From: Isoetes taiwanensis
Lineage: Eukaryota; Streptophyta; Lycopodiopsida; Isoetales; Isoetaceae
NCBI GenBank assembly: GCA_021234155.1
Contig: JAJEKV010000085.1
Span: 1,934,896 to 1,998,895, forward strand
Direction: 5' to 3'
DNA: 64,000 nucleotides
Shown here: positions 1 through 10,004 of the stretch, in pieces
Numbering within the stretch: the stretch's first letter is position 1
How the letters are laid out: the number at the start of each line of letters is the position of its first letter
Made by a program: the position numbers and the translations under genes
Notes under the pieces: generated by a model
What the model saw: only the letters and a program-made list of their open reading frames with translations
What the model was told of the DNA's origin: nothing
Database searches by the model: none

Positions 1-149
1 TCTCCTGGCTGGTGCAAGGGAGCTGGAAGCTCATCTTGGTCAGCCTTAGGTGCTTTGTGGTTGCCTAGCTTGGTCGCTCCTTTTGTTGGCGTTGCACGAC
101 ATTTGCTTGAGCTGGGCTTTGCTGCAAGTCGGGTGGTCTTCTCTCCGCT

Positions 150-953
150 TTCCTATACGCTCTGTGTCGCCATGACTTCTCTCCTCGGCGGGAAGGTTAT
201 GCCCTCGGCCCTAGCTCGTGATGCTAACGCGGCATCGATGTCTAACGCCTTCCCGCACCTATATTTTGTCTTTGCCTTGCATTCCTCCATTTGAAACTTA
301 TGTGCGTTGAGTTCGGTGAAGGCGCCGAGATCCTCTTTCTCGATGTGACCTCGCCGTGATAGCCGGAGGTTGACACCTAGAAAATTCTTGATGCCGTTGG
401 TTACCAAATATTCTTCCCATTTGATGAAGATTGATGATAGGCGGTGGTGTCTGTTCTACCCGTTTGTCGGTTGAGGTGTTTGTCATTGTGCTTCCCTCTC
501 TTGGGTGCGCCTTTCCGGTCTCCTCTCCTTATCACATGCGTACATCGGCCGGGACCTTGATGTCTTCAAGGAGTTGCGCCTCAAGCTCTTCTCTCTGCTC
601 GGCCCCGTGCTTGAAAGCAACAGCTTCGTATTTCCTAGAGTCTAAGGTCTACTTGAAGGGCTCTCCTACAACATTCAGGGCTCTATAAGCAAGCAAGGTG
701 GCTCGGCGGCATTCTTTGGAGGCATATCTATAATCTACAAGTCTATGGATATTAGGGGCGTGTGGTATGGCATGAAATGAGGGTTGTTTTGCAAAACCTC
801 CATGATGTTTGAGGCATACCCTAAGGTCCTAACAAAGTTGGTTTGGGGGAGTCCAATCTCTACACATGGAGCGGCTTGGGCAGTTCTAGACTCTAGCTCC
901 TTTCTAGGTACCCTGGCAATAGGGAGTGTCAATGTGGCGGCTATATAAGTCAA
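150..953 (-). pseudogene. Unrecognised retroelement ORF, frameshifted
   Basis: Three overlapping minus-strand frames read as one protein of roughly 250 codons once breaks near 735 and 440-530 are allowed. Starting near 953, readable pieces include ASNIMEVLQNNPHFMPYH, then CRRATLLAYRALNVVGEP (about 690-640), a charged stretch with EQREELEAQLLEDI, and finally KNFLGVNLRLSRRGHIEKED (about 390-330). I do not recognise the family. It lies downstream of the H3-like ORF in element orientation, where gag or an accessory ORF is expected. It does not obviously match the equivalent part of the complete copy (28990-30620). Confidence 0.35.
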
Positions 954-1329
954 ACTCTATTAGAAGGACACAGAATTAGGTCAAGGTTTATGCCTTTGGC
1001 ATGAGCAGAGGTGATGTCCGAAGCCAGTTGGACTTGGGTTGCTATCTGAGGTCTAGATGACTATAACAAAGGGGTGTTCTTGGGCACTTCTATCTAGGAG
1101 TAAGGTATCAGCTTCGAGCCGAGAGCAATACTTGCGAGCTACTAATGGGGTAGGCTTCTATCTACAAACAAACTACAGTTTGGGAAAAACAATTCAAGGG
1201 TTTGGGCAATTTTGGTCAATTTGGGCTAGGGTCATAAATGGATTCTAGGCTATCTAATGGTCCTATTGCAACAATTTTCAGGCGATTTGGAGCTCTGTAG
1301 CTCAAGTTATGGAGGTTCAAAGTTTGGAG

Positions 1330-1895
1330 GTCTCACAGGTTGCGCCCTGCTCAAAAACTAAAGTTTAGTTCTTTGACCAGGTAGCGAAGCTGTGAGACAT
1401 TGGCTGTAAATTGGGTTAAACGTGTCCAATTTGGGTGATCTAAGGGTCAAATCATGCTAGTCTCATCGAGTTAGGCAGAATGGACCCCTTACTTGGTCAA
1501 TTTGGAGATGTTTTGGTCTAGTTTGGACATGGTCTAGGTATGAAATGCTTGAACAAGGCTAGGTTACCTAAAAGATGCTATGCAGTAGGTTGAAGGTGAC
1601 TTTGACAAGTCCTGGTGAAGAAATGGTAAGAGGTCTCACGACTTGCGCCTCGCTTCAAAACTAACTTTTGTTTTGCGACCGGTAGCGGCCGTGAGACATC
1701 GATCTCATTCGATCAAAGGTGTCTAATTTGGGTAAACTAATGGTGTAAGGGTGATGGGCTCATCAAATTAGGCAGAATCGACCCCTTATTGGGTCAATTT
1801 GGAGCTGTTTTGGTCAAGTTTGGGCGAGGTCTCACAGCTTGCGCCTCGCTTCAAAACTAACTTTTTGTTTTGCGACCAGGCGCGAGCTGTGAGAC
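1330..1895. repeat. Three 65-70 bp hairpin repeats of the chromovirus leader
   Basis: Units lie at 1330-1398, 1633-1697 and 1829-1895. Each starts GTCTCAC(A/G) and ends (G)TGAGAC. The best unit (1829-1895) pairs GTCTCACAGCT with AGCTGTGAGAC, GCGCC with GGCGC and CAAAAC with GTTTTG around a TAACTTTTT loop, so almost the whole unit folds into one stem. The same unit occurs at 2637, 30915, 31109, 32783 and 32972, always in the leader of this element family and on both sides of the H3-like ORF. Role unknown. Confidence 0.85.
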
Positions 1896-2039
1896 ATCAC
1901 ACTTTTTGGTCTGAGAGTATCCTATTTTACTAAAATAAAAACTACTACTTGCTAACTCGTCCTAATTACGCAAGATTTGACACATAAACTACTCAAAATT
2001 ATCATGTATTAACAAAATTATTGATTATTTACAACATAT

Positions 2040-2287
2040 CTACTGGGGATCTCCCTTAATTAAACTAGCTAATTACATGCCTTCCCTCATGAGGGTTACT
2101 TCGCCAAGCATGAACAAAGGCAGGTGTTGAGTCTTCAAAATGTTGGACCGGCTCGCTCTGCTTTCTTGAGCCTTGGCCTCCCGCTCTGGATTCTGCCCTC
2201 TCCTCTTCTTGTTTCCTTGACCTCCTTGGCCTCTGGGCTGTTTTCGCCTTGTCGAGAAAGTCGAGCGGTCTGTTTGGTGCGCATCAT
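2040..2287 (-). pseudogene. Histone H3-like ORF of chromovirus copy 1 (truncated)
   Basis: Reading leftwards from 2287, the frame begins M-M-R-T-K-Q-T-A-R-L-S-R-Q-G. This matches the invariant H3 N-terminus (MARTKQTARKS) at eight of the first nine positions. A lysine/arginine-rich stretch follows (about 2230-2150). In shifted frames, VQHFEDST (about 2140-2115), then FVHA, then VTLMREGM (about 2090-2065) correspond to the end of H3 alpha-2, loop 2 and alpha-3. The middle of the fold (alpha-N, alpha-1 and most of alpha-2) is missing or scrambled. The first frame stops near 2135, so this copy is broken unless the shifts are consensus errors. The frame is also open upstream of the two Met codons. 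The C-terminal pieces align with the better copy at 31303-31570. Confidence 0.75.
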
Positions 2288-2430
2288 GTCGATCGGAGTC
2301 CTGGTGTCTATCGAGATGCTGTCTCTATCTAGCTTAAGGGCCTTGGTTCTAAATCTAAGGCTTAGCCATTAATATTATCTAACATTATTAAAGCTTAAAT
2401 TTAATTAAAATTATAATTCAAACGCATAAC

Positions 2431-2520
2431 GATGCCGCCCTCGGTTGGTTGTACGGGGGTTTGGGGGTTCAACCACAATGGGTGGGAGGTTCAATTCTCG
2501 CTACTGCGGGAATCCTTTTA
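2431..2520 (+). mobile_element. tRNA-derived SINE head, copy 1
   Basis: This matches the minus-strand sequence at 43016-43092 over about 80 bp, from GATGCC(C)GCCCTC through GGTTCAACC to a Pol III B-box-like GGTTCAATTCTC. The other copy has the consensus B box GGTTCGATTCC. The A-box region (TTGGTTGTACGG) is weak. It sits inside the chromovirus internal region, upstream of the H3-like ORF. No 3' boundary or target duplication was found. Confidence 0.5.
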
Positions 2521-2636
2521 AGATGAGGTTCAAAGAGATTGAAAAACTAGACTAATCTAGCTAGATCCTAGGCTAAGATTCGAATTACTAAGTTACTTTT
2601 TTAAATTCTATAACTTTTCAAGTTGTTTTCATCAAT

Positions 2637-2771
2637 GTCTCACAGCTTGCGCCTCGTCGCAAAACTAAAGTTTAGTTATTGAACCACGCTTAGCCTCGTC
2701 AAAACTAAAGTTTAAAAAACTAAAAGTTTAAAAGTTTAGTTATTTTAGAACCAACCAGGTAGCTTGAGACC
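2637..2771. repeat. Expanded or rearranged leader hairpin unit
   Basis: The left arm (GTCTCACAGCTTGCGCCTCG, from 2637) is intact, but the loop has grown through repeats of AAAACTAAAGTTTA-like sequence. The right arm (CCAGGTAGCTTGAGACC) appears only at about 2755-2771. It is the unit on the LTR side of the H3-like ORF in copy 1. The following 2780-3080 is AT-rich, with a short tandem duplication (AGCATAAACTACAAAAATGAG near 2904 and 3003) and no gene. Confidence 0.6.
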
Positions 2772-3091
2772 ACCTTACCCTCTCATTCTTTTTAGTTTTA
2801 TTTAGTTTAGTTATTGAACCAACTTTGCTCTTTCTTTTTTAGTTTTATTAAGTTCTCACCTAAGAACAATTTAAATTCAATCCACTTAACTGATTACCTT
2901 AGCATAAACTACAAAAATGAGAAAAAAATTCACAAATGAGAAAAAAAAATTCACCTAAGCTGTACTAATATTAAATTCCAATCCACTTAATCATTTACTA
3001 GCTTAGCATAAACTACAAAAATGAGAAAAAAAAATTCCCACTTTTAGGGTTATCCTATCAAGTTAGTACAAGGGAGTTCATCCCCCATACC

Positions 3092-4660
3092 CGTGGCGTC
3101 CCCTATGCTAATTCATCCCCATAGGGGGCCCTCCACGTTATCACTTTGCAACCTTGAAGAGTTCCGATTGGGAAGAATGAAGGGGTCCTTTACCTGTCTC
3201 CCTCGGGGCCCTACCTAGGCTGCTGAAGCGTAAACATACATGTCGGTAGTACATACATCAACATCATATGACCATCACGAAGGATGGTCCTCCACATACC
3301 CCTGAGCATAGACAAAGATCATCACATCACATCGGGAATCCTACCCAAGGCTCGGACTCAAAGGGATGACCGACGGCTTGGGTCTCCGAGTTCATTGCAG
3401 GCGAGTTCATGGCAATGGATTTGGGTAGCATAAGAACATGGCATAGGGTTGTCCACTCCATCCGCCCCTCCACATGCACACTTTGCGAGTAGGCTGAAAA
3501 GTGTCGGGACTGGGCCTTAGCCAGGGATGCATAGCGGAAGGGCTATTCACGGGGTCATCATCCCGGTTCCGATGGGGCGGTAGGGATCACTCCCTCCGTA
3601 GATCTACATCTTGACTCAAGGTGACTAGAGGGCCCTTTGCCCGTGTTATTTTGAACCCACTGGAAAGTCATGAACACCACTTCACGGTTGTCGAGCCCAT
3701 GCCTTACCCACACTCGGTGGTAAGCCATTAGACCTAGTCACAATGATCCCCGTGGGCCTTACACACCAGGAGGGATCGTTCAAGAGTCGAACACGAACCT
3801 CCTTCTCGGCCCGGTCGGCCCCTTCACCCACAACCGGGTGTGGCTCTTGTACCTGAGGCCGAATCTATGGTGTGCTAGAGAGGCTAATCTAGGAGCATCT
3901 ACTACCAAGCTTGAAGTCTCTACCCCCTTCCCAATACAAGGAGTTCCACGAGATACATCATCCATATACATCCGCGGAAGAACTAAAGAACATAGATCTA
4001 ATCTATATCATAGAGTTAGGTTCTTTAGTTAGAGTCTGGTATCTACTCATCTAGAGATCTAGATAGGCTGCTAAAGGCGATTTAATAGGCTAAACCTCAC
4101 CGATACAATGACCGGAAAACGGTTTAGACCATTAAATCGACTACATACCCCGATCCAAGAGTTGCTCCTCCCGACTGGAGTTCGACCATCCCCTCTTGAA
4201 TTTCGAATCAAGGGAAACTAATGGTGCCATTCTCTCGGGGCCAGTCCGGAGGCGGTTTTGACTCCTAGAGCAGCCAAAACAGAGCTCTAAAACCCTAGGA
4301 ACGAAAATGGGCAAGTTAGGGTTCTTCTACTTAAATAGGCAAGGGTTGGGGCTTAGGGTTTCCAATTATCCCTTTAGGCATGTGGGATAATTGGAAATGG
4401 GCCCACTTGCCTTTAATGGCTAGGTGGCCAAATGTGCCTACATGGAAATGTGTGCACCTAAATGTGCCCACATGGAAATGTGTGCACCTTAATAAATGTG
4501 CATGTGCACATTAATAAGAAATGCACATACCTAGCAAGTTGCCCCCTAGGGCTACTCACCTGGCTACACGTCGGCGTACACGTCAGTTGGAGTGGCGTGT
4601 CGCGGCGTTAACGATCTGATATCGATCATCCGGGACCGTATCTTTGTCTTTAACGTCACA
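3092..4660 (-). mobile_element. LTR of chromovirus copy 1
   Basis: This is about 1.57 kb and homologous along its full length to 21667-23232 and 33240-34801. In element orientation it starts TGTGACGTTAAAG (plus-strand end 4660) and ends near 3092 at GGGGACGCC. Because the H3-bearing leader lies to its left, it is the 5' LTR of a minus-strand element. The AATCCTA-rich body contains no plausible gene. Short open frames at 3780-4032 are chance. Confidence 0.8.
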
Positions 4661-4979
4661 TCTTTACTTTCTCCATTTATTCATAGTTGGTGTCCATTCC
4701 TTGTTTGGCAATCCTTACCATACCTCCTTGTTGTCAAGTGCCTCACAGGTTCTAATGGCCCTTTTTGTTCAATTTACCATTAGTTACCCCTATTGTCTTC
4801 TCCTTCTTGCCATAGTTGCCCTGTTGTTATGTTGCTCCTTTGCTCCACAGCGACTGCTTTATTCTTTATCCTTTTATCCCAGTTCTAAGGTAGTCCCAGT
4901 TATTTCCTCTATACCTTATGGTCCCTTGTACCTTCGATCTTTATTTGAGCTTGAAATTGTTCCTCTTCTGTTGGATGTT

Positions 4980-5139
<160 letters not shown>

Positions 5140-5810
5140 CATAGCACTTGTCGCTTCTGGGTAGGCTCCAATGGGTTCTTCTATTGGATGTGCCTATTTT
5201 CTCTTCTTGATGTAGCTTTGTGACTTCCAGAGTCTCTGTAACTTCCAAAGTCTTTCTCTTCTCGGCGTAGCATTATGGCTTCCGATTCTCTTCATTGGAT
5301 GTTTTTTCCTATTGACGTTCTAATTTTCTCAATTTTCTTTCTCAATGTGCGTTCCATTAAAATATTATTTAATTTTTCATATATCTTCCATTTGAGATTT
5401 TCTTCTTCAAGTCATGCATTTCGTAAATGGCGGATTGCTTCGAACTCTAACACTTTGACGGTTGGCGTAGTTGATTTTTCCTTGATTTTCAGTTTGGAGC
5501 GATATTCGAGGTAATGGATTTCGGCATATGGTTTGGGGCTCCGTGTTGCAAGTGTCGTTGGGTTTCTTCGAGTTGACACTCTTTGTGGACTATCGTGGGC
5601 ATGGGTGCATTAGGGCGGATTTGGGGTCTCAAAATGGCCCATAACTTGGATGCCAGAATTCCACGTCATGTTTCTCGCGACCAATGATGTTTGCGCATTT
5701 TTTTCCAAAGTCAGTATTAGTTGGCAAGTAGAAAGAGGAGCAGGCTTACTTGGCATCCACGTGGCAAAATTTCATAGGACATGTTTGTGCATTCATTGCA
5801 ACCACATTAA

Positions 5811-5966
5811 TGGCCCGCATTTTTCGAAAATCGTATCGCGGACCAAAATAATGGCTACTTTTTCTGCCTACTGTGCACATACCCACATGCTGGCCCGCAT
5901 TTTTCGAAAATCATATTGCGGACCAAAATAATGGCTACTTTTTCCGCCTACTGTGCACATGCCCAC
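5811..5966. repeat. 80-bp tandem duplication
   Basis: Two units, 5811-5890 and 5891-5966, both start TGGCCCGCATTTTTCGAAAA and contain GGACCAAAATAATGGCTACT. They differ at only a few bases. They lie about 200 bp inside the left TIR of the candidate transposon. Confidence 0.9.
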
Positions 5967-6652
5967 CAACCACCTTATCAAATTTTGGCACCAAGATTTC
6001 CATTGTTCACATTAGCGCCGCTACGTGCATCCTCTCCGCCTTCACTCTTCATTTAGAATCCAAGTCTCCAATAGTGTCTGTGTTTTTGCCACATTTACAG
6101 AACACTCAAGGTCAAGAAGTAGGAGGTTATGTCTCCAAATGGGTGAGTATGTTATAGCATCGATGAGGGGCGAGCATAGAGTTAAGCGACAACGGCGAGG
6201 CGATGTGCGAACAAGCAAACGTACGTTACATGCCATGTTTTTACTACCCAAATTTTCATTCTGAAGTTTTCCTACTTTTCAGCTCTTCCCATTCATCGTA
6301 TTGCTCCCTGCCATTCATTCTTACAATTCAACCACCGATCTGTATCTCTAATTGCATCCATCGTTGCTCCTAGTACTCCTACATTGCTTCTGCAGTTCAT
6401 CACTTACAAAACAATAAAGGCATGACGGTGGAAGGATATCTATCCATAGGCTCGTGGGTGAGAATGCTATTCTTAACGAAGGATGACTATGGAGTTACAT
6501 CGCCGGAGCGACATTCATACGCAATGAATAGGTAGAACTATAGGGTTCAAAATAAATGCTATGGATAGTATATTGCAAAAAAAAAGGGAAGGGAAGGGGG
6601 AAAGGGATTTGAAGAGGAGGATATTTTCAAATTTGCACCCTCAATAATACAT

Positions 6653-8759
6653 GGATCACACCATGCGAAAATGCATATGCACTTTGTAAATGTGTAGTTA
6701 GATTTCGCGTCATGTGATCCCTGCTTCTTTTTTCTTCCCTCTTCTTGATTTATATTCACCCACTGAATCAAATATTTTTCTTTCAGTTAACACAAAGTGT
6801 CACATATGGAAACATTGTTAGGTTTGATAAAATAACATAAAAATCTTATTTAATAAAGCTTTGGTTGTTGGTAAAGTGTTGGCTTATTGATTAAGTGTTT
6901 GTATTTTGCTTTGGGACCCTCTTTGAAACATAATATAACTTGGAATGATACATATTTTATATGCAAATGGGAGACTATTGATGAGGGACTTGGTGTTATT
7001 ATCTATTGACAACAAACAAGAAAGTGGATCACACCATGCGAATTTAGTATATTCCAACCTTTTAGCTTATACAAAATTCGCTTGGTGTGATCTTTTTGGA
7101 AAAAGATGACTTCCTGTAGTAAAATTACTTTGATTATCTTTTAATAAAATAAATATATATGTGTCTTATTTGAATTTAAGTGTGGATATGTGACGTGCTC
7201 ATTTATTGATAAAGTGTTTGCTTTTTGAAAAGGGCTAATAACTTTATGTACTACTAGAGTTGGTAAAGTATTTTAGATGCAAATAGGAAGGGGTACTTGT
7301 GTTTAAGTTTAATTTGACAACAAGCAAGAAAGCATATCACACCATGCAAAATGATTGGTTCTATTTTTTTTTGCATTGTATTATTCGCTTGATGTGATCC
7401 TTCTTCAAAAAAGATATGCTTTTTGAAAAGGACTAATAACTTTATGCACTTGGGGTGGTAAAGCATTAAATGAGAAGTGGTACTTGTGTTTAATTTTAAT
7501 TTGACAACAAATAAGAAAGTGGATCACACGATGCGAATTTAGTGTGTTCCATTTTTGTTGCATATGTACTATTCGCTTGGTGTGATCCTTCTTGAAAAAG
7601 AATATGCTCTTTGAAAAGGGATAATGATTTATGTACTTAAGAGTGGTAAAGCATTTTAGATACAAATAGGAATGAGTACTTGTGTTTAATTTTAATTTGA
7701 CAACAAATAAGAAAGTGGATCACACCATGCGAATTTAGTGTGCCCTTTTTTTTTGCATATGTATTATTCACTTGGTGTGATCCATCTTGAAAAAAAAAAT
7801 AGCTTTCAAGTAAAAGGAAAGAAAGAAATATCTTATTTAAAGTGTAAAGTGTTAGTATGTAAAGTGTTGGTTTATTAAAATACTATTTGTTTACGCTAAG
7901 TTGTAAGTTCAATATTTGTGTTTCTATTTACTTTTTTATGCAAGGATCACACCAGGCGAATTTCTTATATGCAATTACTTCTGCGCATGAAGATTTCACA
8001 TCATATGATCCTCTTTAAACAAGGATGGCTTTGACCTTCAATGTTCATAAATTTTATGAATGTTTGCATATAAGAATGTCACATATCATATTTTCTTAAA
8101 AAATGGTCATCAAATGGATAACTAATCAAAGAGTTCTTCTACTACTTAAAGAGTTTCAAGACTCATTTTTGCTATAATTTAAATAGCAATAGATTTTTAA
8201 AGGAATCTATTGTGAAAAGTAGTCAAAGACTTCTTGTATTAGAGGTATCTAAACACAAACACCATAACCTTTGTACTTCAAGAATATATAAACCCTTCGC
8301 ATTGCAAAGTATAATGTCATTTATTAGCATCTTCATGGACATTTCCCCTTCCTTATCAGAAGCAGCTCATCTCAAGGAACTGTATTCGATTCCGAATGCC
8401 TTCATCCTCCCTCAATCTCTCACAATATCCCAGGAGGCTAGAGTTACCGTCACCACAAAATCGGACTAAACTTGAAACGTCCCGAAATGACGGTTTCTTG
8501 CCACTCAACGGATCCAATGGATATAAACTGCCATCCGCCCAGATGTCGACACTTTTTGAGCCTGCAAGACGCAACACGTCGAGGTCTAAGTTCTTATTTT
8601 TTAGACCTCCTTTTTTGCGATTGAAGACTGGAGCATATTCGTGAGTCAGTTGGATCCTTATCCACACATCACTTGGAGCTTCCATACTGCGTGGATCGCA
8701 CGGCGCGAAATGAAGGTGTACAATTTGTATGCCCCAGCACAATTCACTTCGTGTGAGCC
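6653..8759. repeat. Array of seven 67-68 bp hairpins (GGATCACACCATGCGAA family)
   Basis: Units lie at 6653-6720, 7026-7092, 7335-7399, 7521-7588, 7717-7783, 7944-8011 and 8693-8759. Each has a left arm like GGATCACACCATGCGAA and a right arm like TTCGCTTGGTGTGATCC, which pair with about one mismatch, around a 30-35 nt loop. Unit length is almost constant (65-68) although the sequences have diverged. Compensating changes occur: unit 7 has GGATCGCACGGCGCGAA with TTCACTTCGTGTGAGCC. The role is unknown. Possibilities are a small-RNA precursor fold or nested foldback insertions. Confidence 0.85.
7281..7800. repeat. Tandem ~190-bp units carrying hairpins 3-5
   Basis: The motif TACTTGTGTTTAA recurs near 7295, 7481 and 7677 (spacing about 187 and 195 bp). 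Each time it is followed by AATTTGACAACAA, then a hairpin, then a CTTCTTGAAAAA-like stretch and a TTTATG(T/C)ACT block. So hairpins 3 to 5 were multiplied as part of a larger tandem unit. Hairpins 1, 2, 6 and 7 stand in different flanks. A weaker unit is visible around 7010-7200. Confidence 0.75.
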
Positions 8760-8802
8760 GAACGTCCGTACTAACCTCGTTTTTGAAATTTGCAACGTGC
8801 AT
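8356..8802 (-). CDS. Unrecognised 148-codon open frame in TIR element
   Basis: Starts at Met 8802 and stays open for 148 codons. The protein begins MHVANFKNEVSTDVRL and later contains SLYPLDPLSGKKPSFRDVSS. No known domain, signal peptide or membrane segment is apparent. It overlaps hairpin 7, so part of the frame is repeat-derived. It could be a captured host exon or simply chance in a GC-richer stretch. Confidence 0.25.
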   Translation of the reverse strand: MHVANFKNEVSTDVRLTRSELCWGIQIVHLHFAPCDPRSMEAPSDVWIRIQLTHEYAPVFNRKKGGLKNKNLDLDVLRLAGSKSVDIWADGSLYPLDPLSGKKPSFRDVSSLVRFCGDGNSSLLGYCERLREDEGIRNRIQFLEMSCF

Positions 8803-8917
8803 ATGGAAATCGAAAAGTCCATTCTCCTACAATCCATGCTTTTATACATAAAGCAAATTCAAATTTCGAATTGTAGAGGGCGGGAAGCCTGTATTGGGAT
8901 GAAGTAAAGATCCCGGT

Positions 8918-9119
8918 TAAGGGTGCTTTCCCATGAATTGCAGACCTGAAAAAGCCGTACTAAGGTCAAAAACCTGAGGCTCAGAATTGTGTGGAGAATA
9001 CTTTGCGACTCAGGCCCTAAACCTGAATCAAGCAATTAAGGGGCTCATGGGAACACCGGAGCCTTCGGCCTGACCTCAAGAAAATCTCCGGGTTTTAGTC
9101 CCATGGGAAAGCACCCTAA
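8918..9119. mobile_element. Tourist-like (PIF/Harbinger) MITE, 196 bp, TSD TAA
   Basis: The element spans 8921-9116 with perfect 15-bp terminal inverted repeats GGGTGCTTTCCCATG and CATGGGAAAGCACCC. It is flanked on both sides by TAA (8918-8920 and 9117-9119). A 3-bp TWA target duplication with GGG-starting ends is diagnostic of Tourist elements. It is non-coding and inserted inside the candidate TIR transposon. A short flanking duplication (CGGGAAGC(C/T)TGTAT near 8881 and 9199) lies on either side. Confidence 0.85.
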
Positions 9120-9552
9120 GGCGCAGCCGCAGTGCCTCGAAATGAAAGTCTGATACAAAGCTTCAACCTACACATTCAAATTTTGAAATGTAGAAGGCGG
9201 GAAGCTTGTATGGCCATGGCCTCTAAATGAAAATAGCGCAAGACAAGAATCGGTGACGCGCACGCTTGGTATCTGACAAACCAAGAGATACCGTCATGAG
9301 TTGCCGGTATGCTATAATGCAAGTGGCTTTTTAGAAGCGCCGCGTGTTGCATCAGTCTATCTGGCAATCAACAGAATTAAATACATATGGCGCCATGAAT
9401 ACGCGATCCCCCTTATTCCAGGAGAATATTCCAAGTAAATCTGTAATGATGAGATTTTGGTATCCTAGGTGGCATGAGAAAAAAGGGGCGGAAATATGAC
9501 GTGGAATGGCTGATAGGAGGCCATTTTGAGACCCCAAATCCGCCCTAATGCA

Positions 9553-10004
9553 TCTTCAACGATTTTTTTATCGGTAACTATTCTTTGAGTCAGTTATTTA
9601 TCGTTAGGGTTTTTCTCGAAAACCCGAAAGGGCGAGTTTTTTAATCCCAACGATAAGTTTCTAACTCAGGGACTGTTTTACCTTCGACAGTATTCTTCAA
9701 ATTCCTGATCCTTTGTGGGATTACTTATTGATACTCCAATCATGTGACCTCGGTGATTATCTAATTCCGAGGCATTTGATTTTGTTTTCACTTATTTGGG
9801 ATTCATTGTTGTGTTTCCCTACGAGTTATTGTATTCGTTGATCCTAGCTCATCAATAGAACACCACTTCACTATCGGATGTTGATATATAGGACCTTTCC
9901 CAAGAACGACGTATGTTTACATATGTGTACAAAAAGGAACCGATTGGGTAGGGATGGTTCAGGACCCTTAAAATATGCATGATATAAAACAGGCTTAAAA
10001 AGTT
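9553..10004. other. Spacer with retroelement-like 3' hairpin
   Basis: No gene. At about 9596-9658 there is a nested hairpin, TTATCGTTAGGG paired with CCCAACGATAA, enclosing CTCG and CGAG. Its core (TCGAAAACCC...TTTTTAATC) resembles the 3' region of the LINE at 48060-48105. It may be a remnant of a retroelement 3' end. Confidence 0.4.

Larger units (their letters stand above)
1..3091 (-). mobile_element. Chromovirus copy 1, internal region (cut by window edge)
   Basis: This stretch lies just inside the LTR at 3092-4660 and is colinear in blocks with the complete element at 21667-34801. Shared blocks are 1540-1900 with 30820-31180 (starting at GATGCTTGAACAAGGCTAGG), 2040-2150 with 31320-31430, and 2990-3075 with 33100-33180 (both contain ATCCTATCAAGTTAGTAC). 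It therefore represents the leader and first ORFs of a minus-strand element whose gag-pol and other LTR lie outside the window. The primer-binding site expected next to the LTR is not recognisable here. Frames are badly broken. That this is one element, not several fragments, is inferred from the block order. Confidence 0.75.
5606..9552. mobile_element. Candidate 3.95-kb TIR DNA transposon
   Basis: The left end (5606-5673) and the reverse complement of the right end (about 9490-9552) agree over a perfect 34-bp arm that starts TGCATTAGGGCGG and ends CAAAATGGCC. A variable 9-17 bp follows, then a second matching block (ATTCCACGTCAT.TTTC). Long inverted ends suggest a Mutator-like or foldback class. 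No target-site duplication of 8-9 bp was found: the flanks are GGGCATGGG on the left and TCTTCAACG on the right. No transposase was recognised inside, so the element would be non-autonomous. It contains hairpin repeats, a MITE and one open frame. Confidence 0.6.

Noticed and set aside
3780-4032. Open frames inside the LTR (also 22458-22667, 33981-34178)
   Set aside because: They recur in each LTR copy only because the LTRs are homologous, and frames are not preserved between copies.
6653-8759. CRISPR-like array
   Set aside because: Repeats are palindromic but unevenly spaced, the spacers are themselves repetitive, and the host is a plant.
5606-9552. Target-site duplication for the TIR element
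   Set aside because: Flanks were compared for 3, 8 and 9 bp repeats and none matches. The apparent TGCATTA/TAATGCA is part of the inverted repeat, not a direct duplication.
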